A program made the translations under genes and the position numbers. Shown piece after piece: positions 7,588 to 15,497 of a stretch of DNA of 23,447 nucleotides. The first letter of the stretch is position 1. Every line of letters begins with the position of its first letter. Source of the stretch: Actinomycetota bacterium (lineage in GTDB: Bacteria; Actinomycetota; Actinomycetes; S36-B12; UBA5976); assembly GCA_017853815.1 (NCBI GenBank), contig JAFMIT010000010.1, forward strand, positions 1 to 23,447. The letters are read 5' to 3'. The notes beneath the pieces are model-generated. The model worked only from the letters and a program-made list of their open reading frames with translations, was not told where the DNA came from and made no database searches.

Positions 7588-8336
7588 TGGGTGCATCACT
7601 TTTTCACGTGAGCACTGAGCGTCTCATCAACACGAGCGCCGGCGAGTACGTCACTCTTGATGGTGATGAGGGCTATCACGCAGCCACGGTGCAGCGCATT
7701 CATGTTGGTGAGTCAGTGTTGCTAGCTGACGGCGAGGGCCGACTTGCTCACGGGACTGTTATTGAAGTGCCTTCAAAAGACCAGGTACTCGTCGAAGTTG
7801 TCGCCATAACCGTGGCTCCACCTCCACAACCGCGCGTTCTCGTCGTGCAGGCAATCCCGAAAGGTGATCGCGGAGAACTCGCTGTCGAAATGCTCACCGA
7901 AGTTGGTGTGGACGTCGTCATTCCTTGGGCTGCACAACGCTGCGTCGCCCAATGGAAAGGTGACAAAGAAGATAAGGGTGTAGCGAAATGGCGCAACGCG
8001 GCTCGTGAGGCTGCCAAGCAATCGCGGCGTCCGCGCACTCCACAGATCACGAACCTCGCGACCACCAAAGACGTTGTTCGATTGATTTCTGAAACCCCAC
8101 ATGCGTGGGTGCTTCACGAAGATGGTGACGTGAGGCTCAGCGGCATTTCAGTTCCGATCCAAGGCGACTTGCTGTTGGTCGTCGGACCCGAAGGTGGCGT
8201 TTCGTCTGAAGAACTTGAAGCGTTTACGAACGCAGGAGCACAGGTCGTTCGATTGGGACCGACTGTCCTGCGCACCTCAACTGCGGGAACTGTCGCCGCC
8301 GGAATTGTGATGTCGCGAACTACGAGATGGGCTTGA
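7587..8336 (+). CDS. rsmE: 16S rRNA (uracil1498-N3)-methyltransferase RsmE
   Basis: RsmE is a SPOUT-class methyltransferase that modifies U1498 of 16S rRNA in the 30S subunit. The 249-residue product has the N-terminal PUA-like domain and the trefoil-knot signatures: VQAIPKGDRGE, GPEGG (200-204) followed by SSEEL, and LGPTVLRTSTAG (223-234), which forms the SAM site. The start codon overlaps the dnaJ stop in TAATG, implying translational coupling; only a weak GGCGG precedes it. Placement after dnaJ is the common actinobacterial arrangement as I recall it. Confidence 0.96.
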   Translation: MGASLFHVSTERLINTSAGEYVTLDGDEGYHAATVQRIHVGESVLLADGEGRLAHGTVIEVPSKDQVLVEVVAITVAPPPQPRVLVVQAIPKGDRGELAVEMLTEVGVDVVIPWAAQRCVAQWKGDKEDKGVAKWRNAAREAAKQSRRPRTPQITNLATTKDVVRLISETPHAWVLHEDGDVRLSGISVPIQGDLLLVVGPEGGVSSEELEAFTNAGAQVVRLGPTVLRTSTAGTVAAGIVMSRTTRWA

Positions 8337-8341
8337 TACCG

Positions 8342-8677
8342 ATGACCGAATGTTTGTTCTGCAAGATAGCTGCGGGCGATATTCCCGCAACCGTCGTGTA
8401 CCAGGACGAGTTGGTGCTGGCTTTTCGCGATATCAATCCAGAAGCTCCAAGCCACGTTCTTGTGATCCCTAAGGATCATTTTGCGAACGTTGAGGAGTTG
8501 TCGGCAGAACCAGAACTTGCTGGGCACTTGCTGGTGGTTGCAGCCGACGTCGCGAAGACCGAAAGCAGCCAGGGACACCGGATTGTGTTCAACACAGGCG
8601 AGCATGGCGGGCAAACCGTGAACCACGTCCATGCGCATGTTCTCGGCGGCCGCCCCCTCCAATGGCCACCCGGCTAA
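8342..8677 (+). CDS. HIT-family (HINT-like) nucleotide-binding hydrolase
   Basis: A 111-residue histidine-triad protein, probably a purine-nucleoside phosphoramidase of the HINT branch. It begins MTECLFCKIAAGDIPA with a CxxC pair (C4, C7) and ends with the catalytic triad HVHAHVL (H95, H97, H99) followed by GGRPL. The start at 8342 is preferred because HINT proteins normally begin just before the LFCKI motif; an in-frame ATG at 8327 would add five residues and overlap rsmE by 10 nt. Neither start has a good ribosome site. It is the last gene of the hrcA run; a 27-nt gap precedes phoH. Confidence 0.93.
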   Translation: MTECLFCKIAAGDIPATVVYQDELVLAFRDINPEAPSHVLVIPKDHFANVEELSAEPELAGHLLVVAADVAKTESSQGHRIVFNTGEHGGQTVNHVHAHVLGGRPLQWPPG

Positions 8678-8689
8678 GCCAAAAACCTC

Positions 8690-8695
8690 TATCCT
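8690..8695 (+). promoter_or_regulatory. Candidate -10 element before phoH
   Basis: TATCCT lies 9 nt before the phoH ATG within the 27-nt gap after the HIT gene. A short AAGG (8698-8701) sits only 3 nt before the ATG, too close for an efficient ribosome site. An internal promoter giving a very short leader is therefore possible, while read-through from the CIRCE promoter is equally possible. No -35 is recognisable. Confidence 0.3.
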
Positions 8696-8704
8696 TTAAG
8701 GCAT

Positions 8705-9706
8705 ATGACAAACGTTGTGACCACCTCCAGCACGATTATCGTGCCGGCCAGTATTCAGATGATTTCTCTCGTTGGCTCGAGTGACGAAATCCTCCGTGCC
8801 GTTGAAGCTTCGGTTCCGAGCTGCGACATCATGGTTCGCGGTAACGAAATCACCATCGATGGGCCGACAGACGACGTTGCTCTGCTAGATCAACTATTCG
8901 CAGAACTTTTGATCATCGTCCGGACTGGCGCACTGATTAATGTCGAAGCGGCGGAGCGTTCGCTTCATATGCTTCGAAACGAAGCGAATGTCAGTCCTGC
9001 AGGTGTCCTGACCGCCGATATCTTGAGCAGCCGAGGCCGCACTATTCGCGCCAAGACTCTCAATCAGAAGAAATACGTCGACGCAATCGACAACAACACC
9101 ATCGTCTTTGGAATCGGACCTGCTGGTACCGGCAAGACGTATCTTGCAGTGGCAAAAGCAGTGCAAGCACTTCAGAACAAGGAAATATCGCGCATCATCT
9201 TGACCCGTCCAGCCGTTGAGGCGGGGGAGCGACTGGGCTTCTTGCCCGGCACGCTCAGCGAAAAGATTGATCCGTACCTGCGACCTTTGTACGACGCTCT
9301 GCACGACATGATTGAGCCAGAGAAAATTCCCCGGCTGATGACGAGTGGCACGATCGAAGTTGCTCCGCTCGCCTACATGCGCGGTCGTACGTTGAACGAT
9401 GCTTTCATCATTTTGGACGAAGCCCAGAACACGACGCCAGAGCAGATGAAGATGTTCTTGACTCGCTTGGGCTTTGGATCAACCATGGTTGTCACTGGTG
9501 ACACGACCCAGGTCGACTTGCCAGGCGGTATTCGCAGCGGTCTGAGCATTGTCCAGGAGATTCTTGGCGATGTGGATGATGTCGCGTTTTGCAAACTGAC
9601 GAGCCACGACGTGGTCCGCCATCGATTGGTCGGACGGATTGTGGAGGCCTACGCAAAGTGGGACGCAGTCCAACCTGAACCACCAAAGAGGCCATTCCGT
9701 GGCTGA
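8705..9706 (+). CDS. phoH: PhoH-like ATPase
   Basis: A 333-residue PhoH-family P-loop ATPase. An N-terminal region of about 110 residues (KH-like, with MISLVGSSDEILRAVE) precedes the PhoH domain with Walker A GPAGTGKT (138-145), RPAVEAGERLGFLPG and Walker B IILDEAQ (DEAQ at 238-241). PhoH proteins are linked to RNA metabolism and sit next to ybeY in many bacteria; the precise substrate is unsettled. The ybeY GTG lies 8 nt inside the 3' end of this gene, so the two are probably translationally coupled. The family call is secure. Confidence 0.96.
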   Translation: MTNVVTTSSTIIVPASIQMISLVGSSDEILRAVEASVPSCDIMVRGNEITIDGPTDDVALLDQLFAELLIIVRTGALINVEAAERSLHMLRNEANVSPAGVLTADILSSRGRTIRAKTLNQKKYVDAIDNNTIVFGIGPAGTGKTYLAVAKAVQALQNKEISRIILTRPAVEAGERLGFLPGTLSEKIDPYLRPLYDALHDMIEPEKIPRLMTSGTIEVAPLAYMRGRTLNDAFIILDEAQNTTPEQMKMFLTRLGFGSTMVVTGDTTQVDLPGGIRSGLSIVQEILGDVDDVAFCKLTSHDVVRHRLVGRIVEAYAKWDAVQPEPPKRPFRG

Positions 9707-10175
9707 TTTCGACATTCGTTTTCGCAATATGAGTGGTGCGAACATCAACGAATCGCGTTTGGTCGCCACGGCACGTTTTGTGATGGCGGATTTGCGCCTG
9801 CATCCACGCACCGAGCTCACCGTGAGTGCGGTGACGCTCGCAGAAATGGAACGTCTTCATATCGATCATATGGATGAGCCAGGCGCGACCGATGTGCTGT
9901 CGTTCCCTATGGATGAGCTTCGCGCACCGTTCGAGCATGAAACCGCACAGCGAGGCATGCTTGGCGACATTGTTCTGTGCCCTGAGTTTGCAGCCGCGCA
10001 GGCGCTCGCCGCTGGTCATAGCTCTGCTGACGAGCTTGATCTCTTGCTGACTCACGGAATCTTGCATTTGCTCGGTCACGACCATGCCGAACCTGAGGAA
10101 CACGCAGTCATGTTTGCTCTCCAAGCGGATCTGCTGAATCGGTTGGCGACCACGAGGAGTGTTTCCAATGCCTAG
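9699..10175 (+). CDS. ybeY: Endoribonuclease YbeY, rRNA maturation factor
   Basis: YbeY is a single-strand-specific endoribonuclease involved in 16S rRNA 3'-end maturation and ribosome quality control. The 158-residue product carries the zinc motif HGILHLLGHDH (H119, H123 and H129 as ligands) and the conserved TDVLSFP. The GTG at 9699 is chosen because AAAGAGG (9685-9691) lies 7 nt upstream and the reading overlaps phoH by only 8 nt; an upstream ATG at 9639 would add 20 uncharacteristic residues encoded inside phoH. Its end overlaps the CBS protein gene by 8 nt. Confidence 0.96.
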   Translation: MADFDIRFRNMSGANINESRLVATARFVMADLRLHPRTELTVSAVTLAEMERLHIDHMDEPGATDVLSFPMDELRAPFEHETAQRGMLGDIVLCPEFAAAQALAAGHSSADELDLLLTHGILHLLGHDHAEPEEHAVMFALQADLLNRLATTRSVSNA

Positions 10176-11436
10176 CGCTCTGCTTGCACTCCTGCTCGTG
10201 CTGTTTATCACGGCTTTGGTATTCGCCATCGAAGCGGCCATCTCAAAAATGACCATTACGCGACTAGAAGAACTCGAAGTCGAAGAGAAGCCGGCCTACC
10301 GCTCTCTGGTGAAGGTGCTGGAAGACAAACCTCGGCATATCAACGCTCTGCAAGCGTTGAGTTCTGTCGGGTGGGCCGCCTCGGTCGTGCTGCTGCTTCG
10401 TTTCTTCAACGCGGACGGTCGGTCTGCGACCACCGATGTCACCGCTGTAGTGATCATGTCCCTGGTGGGCTTCATCGTCTTTGGGGTTGGCGCCAAGACC
10501 CTCGGAAAACAGCACGCCGAAACGCTCAGTCGCAGCGCTGCGGGAATTGTGCGCCGGCTTGCATGGCTGATGTCGCCAGTGGTGCGGCTCATGATTTTGG
10601 TCGGCAACGCCATTACCCCGGGCAAGGGTTATGAAGAAGGTCCTTTTGCCACCGCGGCGGAGTTTCGCGAACTCGTTGACCAAGCGAGTGATGAAGTGCT
10701 TGAAGACGATGAACGACGAATGATTCGTTCAGTGTTCGAACTAGGCGACACCGTCGCCCGCGAAGTCATGGTGCCGCGAACCGAAATGGTGTGGATTGAA
10801 TCCACCAAGACGCTACGACAGGCAATGTCGTTGAGTTTGCGGAGCGGGTATTCGCGAATCCCAGTCGTGGGCGACGACATCGATGACATTGTCGGTGTGG
10901 TCTACATGAAGGACGTAGCTCAACGAGTTTTCGAGCATGGTGAATCCCAGACAACCGAACGGGTTGAGTCGCTGATGCGACCTGTTCTGATGTCTCCTGA
11001 CTCGAAGCAAATTGACGATTTGCTCAGGGAGATGCAGCATCGACGCACTCACATCACCGTCTTGATTGATGAGTACGGCGGCACAGCCGGACTTGTGACC
11101 ATTGAAGACATTCTGGAAGAAATTGTCGGTGAGATTTCTGATGAATACGACACTGGTGCACCGGAAATCGTTGAGTTGAGCGAAAACTCTTATCGGGTGT
11201 CCGCGCGTCTACACATCGAAGACTTAGCAGAACTTCTCCACATTGAACTTGATGCTGACGAAGAAGGCATCGACACGATTGCTGGCTTGCTTGCAGCTCG
11301 ACTTGGTCGGGTTGCGATTCCAGGTTCGACAATCACCGTCGAAGGGTGGACTCTGATGGCCGAATCTGCTGCAGGTCGTCGCAACAAAGTCGGCAGCATT
11401 TTGGTTTCTCGCGAGACGGAGGACGACGATGAGTGA
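10168..11436 (+). CDS. CNNM/CorC-HlyC-type CBS-domain membrane protein
   Basis: A 422-residue protein with an N-terminal DUF21/CNNM-type membrane domain of roughly three to four helices (about 1-150), a tandem CBS pair (about 190-320, including VMVPRTEMVWIE, GYSRIPVV and ITVLIDEYGGTAGLVTIEDILEEIVGE in separate blocks) and a C-terminal CorC_HlyC domain (YRVSARLHIEDL, DTIAGLLAARLGR). Relatives are ascribed to magnesium or cobalt efflux; the haemolysin label in old annotations is misleading. ATG 10168 is chosen because GAGGAG (10154-10159) is 8 nt upstream; a GTG at 10159 is part of that Shine-Dalgarno. It overlaps the genes on both sides by 8 nt. Confidence 0.93.
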   Translation: MPSALLALLLVLFITALVFAIEAAISKMTITRLEELEVEEKPAYRSLVKVLEDKPRHINALQALSSVGWAASVVLLLRFFNADGRSATTDVTAVVIMSLVGFIVFGVGAKTLGKQHAETLSRSAAGIVRRLAWLMSPVVRLMILVGNAITPGKGYEEGPFATAAEFRELVDQASDEVLEDDERRMIRSVFELGDTVAREVMVPRTEMVWIESTKTLRQAMSLSLRSGYSRIPVVGDDIDDIVGVVYMKDVAQRVFEHGESQTTERVESLMRPVLMSPDSKQIDDLLREMQHRRTHITVLIDEYGGTAGLVTIEDILEEIVGEISDEYDTGAPEIVELSENSYRVSARLHIEDLAELLHIELDADEEGIDTIAGLLAARLGRVAIPGSTITVEGWTLMAESAAGRRNKVGSILVSRETEDDDE

Positions 11437-11767
11437 TCTCACCAATCCTGAAGACGTGAAGCTCGTCACGCTTGCACGCGGGGCGCGTGCTCGGATCGGC
11501 GCAACTGCGGGCGCCGCAGTCCGTGACCAAGACGGGCGGACGTACTCCGGTGCGACAGTGGCACTCGCTGATGGATCCGTTTCTGCCGCGCGTCTCGCTG
11601 TCGCTACTGCACTTGCAAGCGGCGCAAAGTCTCTCGAAGCTATCGTGCTGCTCGGTGAATCGTTCTCCTCGTCCGATACCGACGTGATTCGAGCTGTTAT
11701 TCAACCTGGCGGTCTGCTGATCGAATGCGCCATCAATGGCGACGTGCTTTCGGTGACTTCCGCGTGA
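11429..11767 (+). CDS. Cytidine-deaminase-like protein without catalytic residues
   Basis: A 112-residue protein whose fold pattern follows cytidine deaminase: an N-terminal helix (LVTLARGARARIG), the strands GAAVRDQDGRTYSGATV, a helix starting SAAR (52-55) where active enzymes have CAE-R, and SSDTDVIRAV (81-90) where they have PCGxCRQVL. All three zinc ligands and the catalytic glutamate therefore appear lost, so deaminase activity is unlikely. A gene of about this length, often labelled cytidine deaminase or conserved hypothetical, occupies the same slot before era in other actinobacteria (from memory). GGAGGA (11418-11423) lies 5 nt before the ATG. It overlaps the CBS gene by 8 nt and the EamA gene by 4 nt. 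Confidence 0.8.
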   Translation: MSDLTNPEDVKLVTLARGARARIGATAGAAVRDQDGRTYSGATVALADGSVSAARLAVATALASGAKSLEAIVLLGESFSSSDTDVIRAVIQPGGLLIECAINGDVLSVTSA

Positions 11768-12657
11768 CAAGATGCTCGGCCGCGAGCACGGCCGTGATTG
11801 CGGTACTGATTTCCGCCACACTTTTCGGCACGACTGGAACAGCTCGCATCATCAGCGGAGTCGACGTGTCATCAACCAGCATTGCGTCGGTGCGACTGTT
11901 GGTGGGCGCGCTCGGGCTCGTTGCCATCTCGGTGTTTGCGCGCCGCTGGTCGAATCTGCTGATGCTCTGGCGTAAGCCACTGGTGTGGGTGATGGGCGCT
12001 GGCGTAGCTGCTTACCAAGCACTCTTCTTCATTGGCACAGGACTTGTCGGTGTGGCCGTAGGAACACTTGCCTCACTTGCATTAGGTCCGTTGATGGCTG
12101 GTGTGCTTGCGTGGGCCTTAGGTGGTCGTCGACCGTCACGCATCTGGTGGGGCTCGACCCTCATTGCGATTGCGGGTCTGACGGTCTTAACGTGGAGTGG
12201 TCTCACCAGTGGGGCGGAGTTCAATGTGCTGGGCATTCTTGCTGCTGTCGGTGCGGGCACGGCTTACGCCGTCTATACGGTCCTCGGAAGCAGAATCACC
12301 ATCCCGTCGCTGCCGGCAACGGATGTTTTGGCCGCTTCATTCTTGCTCGGCTCTCTGATGCTGCTGCCGATTGGGGCGAGCGATTTCCATGCTTTTGTTT
12401 CAACTGATGGCACGCTGCTGGTGCTGTGGCTTGGACTAGTGGCAACCACCGGTGCGTATGTGCTTTTCGGTCGCGGCATCACTCACCTGACGCCCGGGAC
12501 AGTGGCCACGTTGAATCTTGCAGAGCCCGTTGTTGCCACGGTTCTCGGTGTGCTCGTGGTTCATGAATCCATTTCGGGACTCAGCTTGATTGGCTGTGGA
12601 CTTATCGCGACATCGCTTTCGGTGCTCGCCATCTCAACAGTAAGGAACGGCTCATGA
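11764..12657 (+). CDS. EamA/DMT-family transporter
   Basis: A 297-residue polytopic membrane protein with about ten hydrophobic helices in two EamA repeats. The first repeat contains AYQALFFIGTGLVGVAVGTL; the second ends in the characteristic HLTPGTVATLNLAEPVVA and VLVVHESISGLSLIG. Drug/metabolite transporters of this type export amino acids or other small metabolites; the substrate is not evident. The GTG at 11764 is chosen because it overlaps the preceding stop as GTGA, whereas an upstream ATG at 11725 would run 43 nt into the upstream gene. It ends in an ATGA overlap with era, so it is firmly embedded in that operon. Confidence 0.88.
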   Translation: MTRCSAASTAVIAVLISATLFGTTGTARIISGVDVSSTSIASVRLLVGALGLVAISVFARRWSNLLMLWRKPLVWVMGAGVAAYQALFFIGTGLVGVAVGTLASLALGPLMAGVLAWALGGRRPSRIWWGSTLIAIAGLTVLTWSGLTSGAEFNVLGILAAVGAGTAYAVYTVLGSRITIPSLPATDVLAASFLLGSLMLLPIGASDFHAFVSTDGTLLVLWLGLVATTGAYVLFGRGITHLTPGTVATLNLAEPVVATVLGVLVVHESISGLSLIGCGLIATSLSVLAISTVRNGS

Positions 12658-13571
12658 CCGATTTTCGATCAGGCTTTGTGTGCATTGTGGGTCGACCCAA
12701 CACGGGCAAGTCCACGCTGACCAATGCGCTCGTTGGATCTAAAGTGGCGATCACCTCGGACAAGCCGCAGACCACTCGTCACGCGATCCGCGGATTGGTA
12801 CACCGTGATCACGGTCAGATTGTGCTTGTCGATACGCCCGGTATTCACCGTCCGCGCACTTTGTTGGGACAGCGACTCAACGAGCTCGTCCGCACGACCT
12901 GGGCAGACGTCGACGTGATTGCGATGTGTTTCCCAGCAGACCAGCCGGTCGGACCTGGTGATCGGCTGATTGCCCAGGACATTGCAGGCATGGAACGCAC
13001 TCCGAAGATTGCGATTGTGACCAAGACTGACCTCGTCGGCAAGAAGAAGCTCGCCGAACAACTGATTGATGTGCAGACGCTTGCGCGGCGCAATGGCTGG
13101 GAGTGGACTCACATCGTTCCCGTCAGCGCTGTTGATGGTGAGAATCTTGAAGTCATTGTCGATGTGCTCATCAGCATGCTTCCGCAAGGACCTGCCTTGT
13201 ATCCATCTGGTGAAATCTCAGAGGAGCCAGAGGAGGTCATGGTTGCGGAACTGATTCGCGAAGCAGCCCTGGACGGCGTCCGCGACGAACTGCCGCACTC
13301 CATCGCTGTCGTGGTCGAAGAAATGAAGTTGCGCGAAGATCGTTCTGAGAAAAAGCCTCTGCTCGACATCCATGCATTTTTGTACGTTGAGCGTGATAGC
13401 CAAAAAGCAATTGTGATTGGCCGAGGTGGCCAACGACTTAAAGTTGTAGGTCAAGCCGCACGCAAGAACATTGAGAAAATGCTAGGCGTGCCGGTCTATC
13501 TCGATATTCGCGTCAAGATTGCGCAAGATTGGCAGCGCGATCCCAAACAGCTCAATCGACTGGGTTTCTAA
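12654..13571 (+). CDS. era: GTPase Era
   Basis: Era is an essential GTPase that binds the 3' end of 16S rRNA and checks 30S assembly. The 305-residue product has Walker A GRPNTGKS (13-20), DTPG (60-63), a TKTD form of the usual NKxD (123-126), and a C-terminal type II KH domain with GRGG (256-259) in VIGRGGQRLKVVG. AAGGA (12642-12646) lies 7 nt before the ATG, which overlaps the EamA stop by 4 nt (ATGA). It is the last gene of the phoH-ybeY-era chain and converges with the AI-2E transporter 4 nt later, with no hairpin terminator visible. Confidence 0.97.
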   Translation: MTDFRSGFVCIVGRPNTGKSTLTNALVGSKVAITSDKPQTTRHAIRGLVHRDHGQIVLVDTPGIHRPRTLLGQRLNELVRTTWADVDVIAMCFPADQPVGPGDRLIAQDIAGMERTPKIAIVTKTDLVGKKKLAEQLIDVQTLARRNGWEWTHIVPVSAVDGENLEVIVDVLISMLPQGPALYPSGEISEEPEEVMVAELIREAALDGVRDELPHSIAVVVEEMKLREDRSEKKPLLDIHAFLYVERDSQKAIVIGRGGQRLKVVGQAARKNIEKMLGVPVYLDIRVKIAQDWQRDPKQLNRLGF

Positions 13572-13575
13572 ATCT

Positions 13576-14655
13576 CTAATCAGCCGCGGCGGTGATGCCG
13601 TTGTCGAGCTCTTCAATGAGCTCGTGTCGATGACCGTAGGTATCAACGACCGCAAGGATTCCGGCCATGATGGGAATACCAATCAATGCGCCGATGGCCC
13701 CGAAAATTGCAGTGCCAACGAACACACTCGCCAACGCGATGGCTGGGTGCATGTCCATGGTAGCGCGGCTAATCCGTGGACCGAGGACGTAGTTTTCGAT
13801 CTGCTGGTAGAGAGTGGCGAACGCAATAATCCACACGGCATCGATGGGCTCAGACGTCAGACTAAACATCGCCGGAATGGCGATTCCAATGTAGGTGCCC
13901 ACGGTGGGAACGAATTGCGCGGTGATTCCTGCGAACAAGCCCATGGGCAACCAGTACGGAACGCCGATAACCCAGAATGCGATCGTGTGTGCCGCGGCGG
14001 AGATGCTCGCGAGCAGAACTCGTGAAACTACGAAGCCGCCTGTCTTGTGTACAGCAATTTCCCATACCGTGATGAAGATGCGCTGCTTATCAGGTTTGAG
14101 CCACGACGCAATCGTGCGCTTCACGCGAGGCGCCTCTGCGCTGAGGTAAAACGCGAATACCAAAATCGTGAGCAAGTCGAACAAGCCAGTGAAGACGCTG
14201 CCGATGAGGCCGAGCAAACCGCCCGCGAGTTCACTCGCAATGGGAGTCAAACTTGTGGTGTCGAGATTTGCGGAGGCAAGAATTTGGGTTGCGTCGAGTC
14301 CGAGATCAAAAGTGACGTTAAGCCACGTGATGACATTGAGGACCACGTCTGGGGCAGCCGCTACGGCAGCCGAGAGTTGAGTGAACATCAATCCGCCGAA
14401 AGTGCCCGAGAACAACGCGCCAAACAGAACAGTCGCGAGGAGCACCACGCCAGCACCGAGGCCACGCCGGTAGCCCTTGCGCTCGAACCAGGACACGGGA
14501 GGCTCCATAGCAATCGATATCAGCCAGGCGAGAAGCAGCAACAGCAGGAACGGACTGAGCAAGCTCAAGAGCTGGAGTCCAAATTGGTAGATTGCGAAAA
14601 GCGCGAGCGCGAGAATGAAGATTCGTCGCCAGATTTGTGTATCCCCAGTGTTCAT
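13576..14655 (-). CDS. AI-2E-family transporter (UPF0118)
   Basis: A 359-residue membrane protein with about eight hydrophobic helices, an internal polar domain and the family's C-terminal block (NYVLGPRISRATMDMHPAIA, IGALIGIPIMAGILAVV). The family name comes from AI-2 export by TqsA; other members are Na+/H+ antiporters, so the substrate is open. The start at 14655 is preferred over a minus-strand ATG at 14718: it gives MNTGDTQIWRR just before the first helix, and a -10-like TAGATT (14668-14663) lies 7 nt upstream with no Shine-Dalgarno, suggesting a leaderless mRNA. It is divergent from recO and converges with era. Confidence 0.9.
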   Translation of the reverse strand: MNTGDTQIWRRIFILALALFAIYQFGLQLLSLLSPFLLLLLLAWLISIAMEPPVSWFERKGYRRGLGAGVVLLATVLFGALFSGTFGGLMFTQLSAAVAAAPDVVLNVITWLNVTFDLGLDATQILASANLDTTSLTPIASELAGGLLGLIGSVFTGLFDLLTILVFAFYLSAEAPRVKRTIASWLKPDKQRIFITVWEIAVHKTGGFVVSRVLLASISAAAHTIAFWVIGVPYWLPMGLFAGITAQFVPTVGTYIGIAIPAMFSLTSEPIDAVWIIAFATLYQQIENYVLGPRISRATMDMHPAIALASVFVGTAIFGAIGALIGIPIMAGILAVVDTYGHRHELIEELDNGITAAAD

Positions 14656-14725
14656 GAGGACGAATCTAGGGGACAACCGCGCGGATTTGATGGCATTAGT
14701 CATGAAGCCGCGAAACAATGCCCCC
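14656..14725. promoter_or_regulatory. Divergent AI-2E/recO promoter region, two leaderless candidates
   Basis: Neither gene has a Shine-Dalgarno. On the minus strand TAGATT (14668-14663) precedes the AI-2E ATG by 7 nt. On the plus strand AACAAT (14714-14719) precedes the recO GTG by exactly 6 nt. Both spacings would place transcription starts at or next to the start codon. Convincing -35 hexamers are not visible, so these are suggestions. Confidence 0.4.
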
Positions 14726-15496
14726 GTGCCGTCATATCGTGATCAAGGAGTGGTCTTGCGCACCCATAAATTGGGTGAAGCTGACCGCATCATTACGGTA
14801 CTCACTCGCGAGCACGGCAAAGTGCGTGCGGTTGCCAAAGGCGTGCGCAAGTCGGGAAGTCGATTCGGTGCGCGCCTCGAGCCATTGAACTTTGTCGACG
14901 TTCAGTTCCACCAGGGTCGCGCGATGGATACGGTGACGCAGGTTGAGACACTCGCTGCCTACGGCGCTAGCACCTCGACGGACTATGCAAAGTGGACCGC
15001 GGGCCAAGCGATGGTGGAAACTGCAGATCGGCTGACTCCCGAAGAGCGCGAACCTGCGACTCAGCAATTCCTGCTGTTACTTGGAGGTCTGAACGCGCTT
15101 GCCAACGGCGAACACGAACCGGGCCTGATTCTTGACTCATATTTGATTCGGTCGATGTCCATCGCTGGCTGGGCTGCGTCGTTTGATGCCTGTGCACGCT
15201 GTGACGAACCCGGACCGCACCATTGGTTCTCGGTCGCCGGCGGTGGCGCGTTGTGTAGCGATTGTCGGGTTCCAGGTTCTGCGACACCATCGCTAGAAAC
15301 CATGAATTTATTGGGGGCGTTGCTTGCGGGTGACTGGTTCCATGCTGACGCATCCGAGGCCAAGCATCGTCGAGAAGCAAGTGGCATTGTCGCTGCCCAC
15401 CTTCAGTGGCATTTAGAGCGAGAAGTGCGCTCGTTAAAACACGTGGATCGAACGCCCCAGAAAGTTGCTCCAGCGATGACTGTAGACGAGGTTTAA
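14726..15496 (+). CDS. recO: DNA repair protein RecO
   Basis: RecO acts in the RecFOR pathway, loading RecA on SSB-coated DNA and annealing single strands. The 256-residue product begins with the OB-fold segment PSYRDQGVVLRTHKLGEADRII, typical of actinobacterial RecO when read in two parts (PSYRDQGVVLR and THKLGEADRII), and has a C-terminal four-cysteine zinc motif (C156, C159, C177, C180). The GTG at 14726 is chosen because family members start two or three residues before YRD; an ATG at 14702 would add eight residues. uppS follows after 1 nt, so the two are co-transcribed. Confidence 0.93.
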   Translation: MPSYRDQGVVLRTHKLGEADRIITVLTREHGKVRAVAKGVRKSGSRFGARLEPLNFVDVQFHQGRAMDTVTQVETLAAYGASTSTDYAKWTAGQAMVETADRLTPEEREPATQQFLLLLGGLNALANGEHEPGLILDSYLIRSMSIAGWAASFDACARCDEPGPHHWFSVAGGGALCSDCRVPGSATPSLETMNLLGALLAGDWFHADASEAKHRREASGIVAAHLQWHLEREVRSLKHVDRTPQKVAPAMTVDEV

Positions 15497-15497
15497 C

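Noticed and set aside
9492..10256. A 254-codon minus-strand open frame opposite phoH, ybeY and the CBS gene
   Set aside because: It spans three conserved genes on the other strand and shows no family signature.
11429..11767. Calling this gene an active cytidine deaminase (cdd)
   Set aside because: The CAE and PCxxC zinc-site motifs are both absent, so only a deaminase-like fold can be claimed.
14047..14742. A 231-codon plus-strand frame opposite the AI-2E transporter gene
   Set aside because: The translation is a charged low-complexity E/R/Q-rich string, as expected from the reverse of a hydrophobic membrane protein gene.
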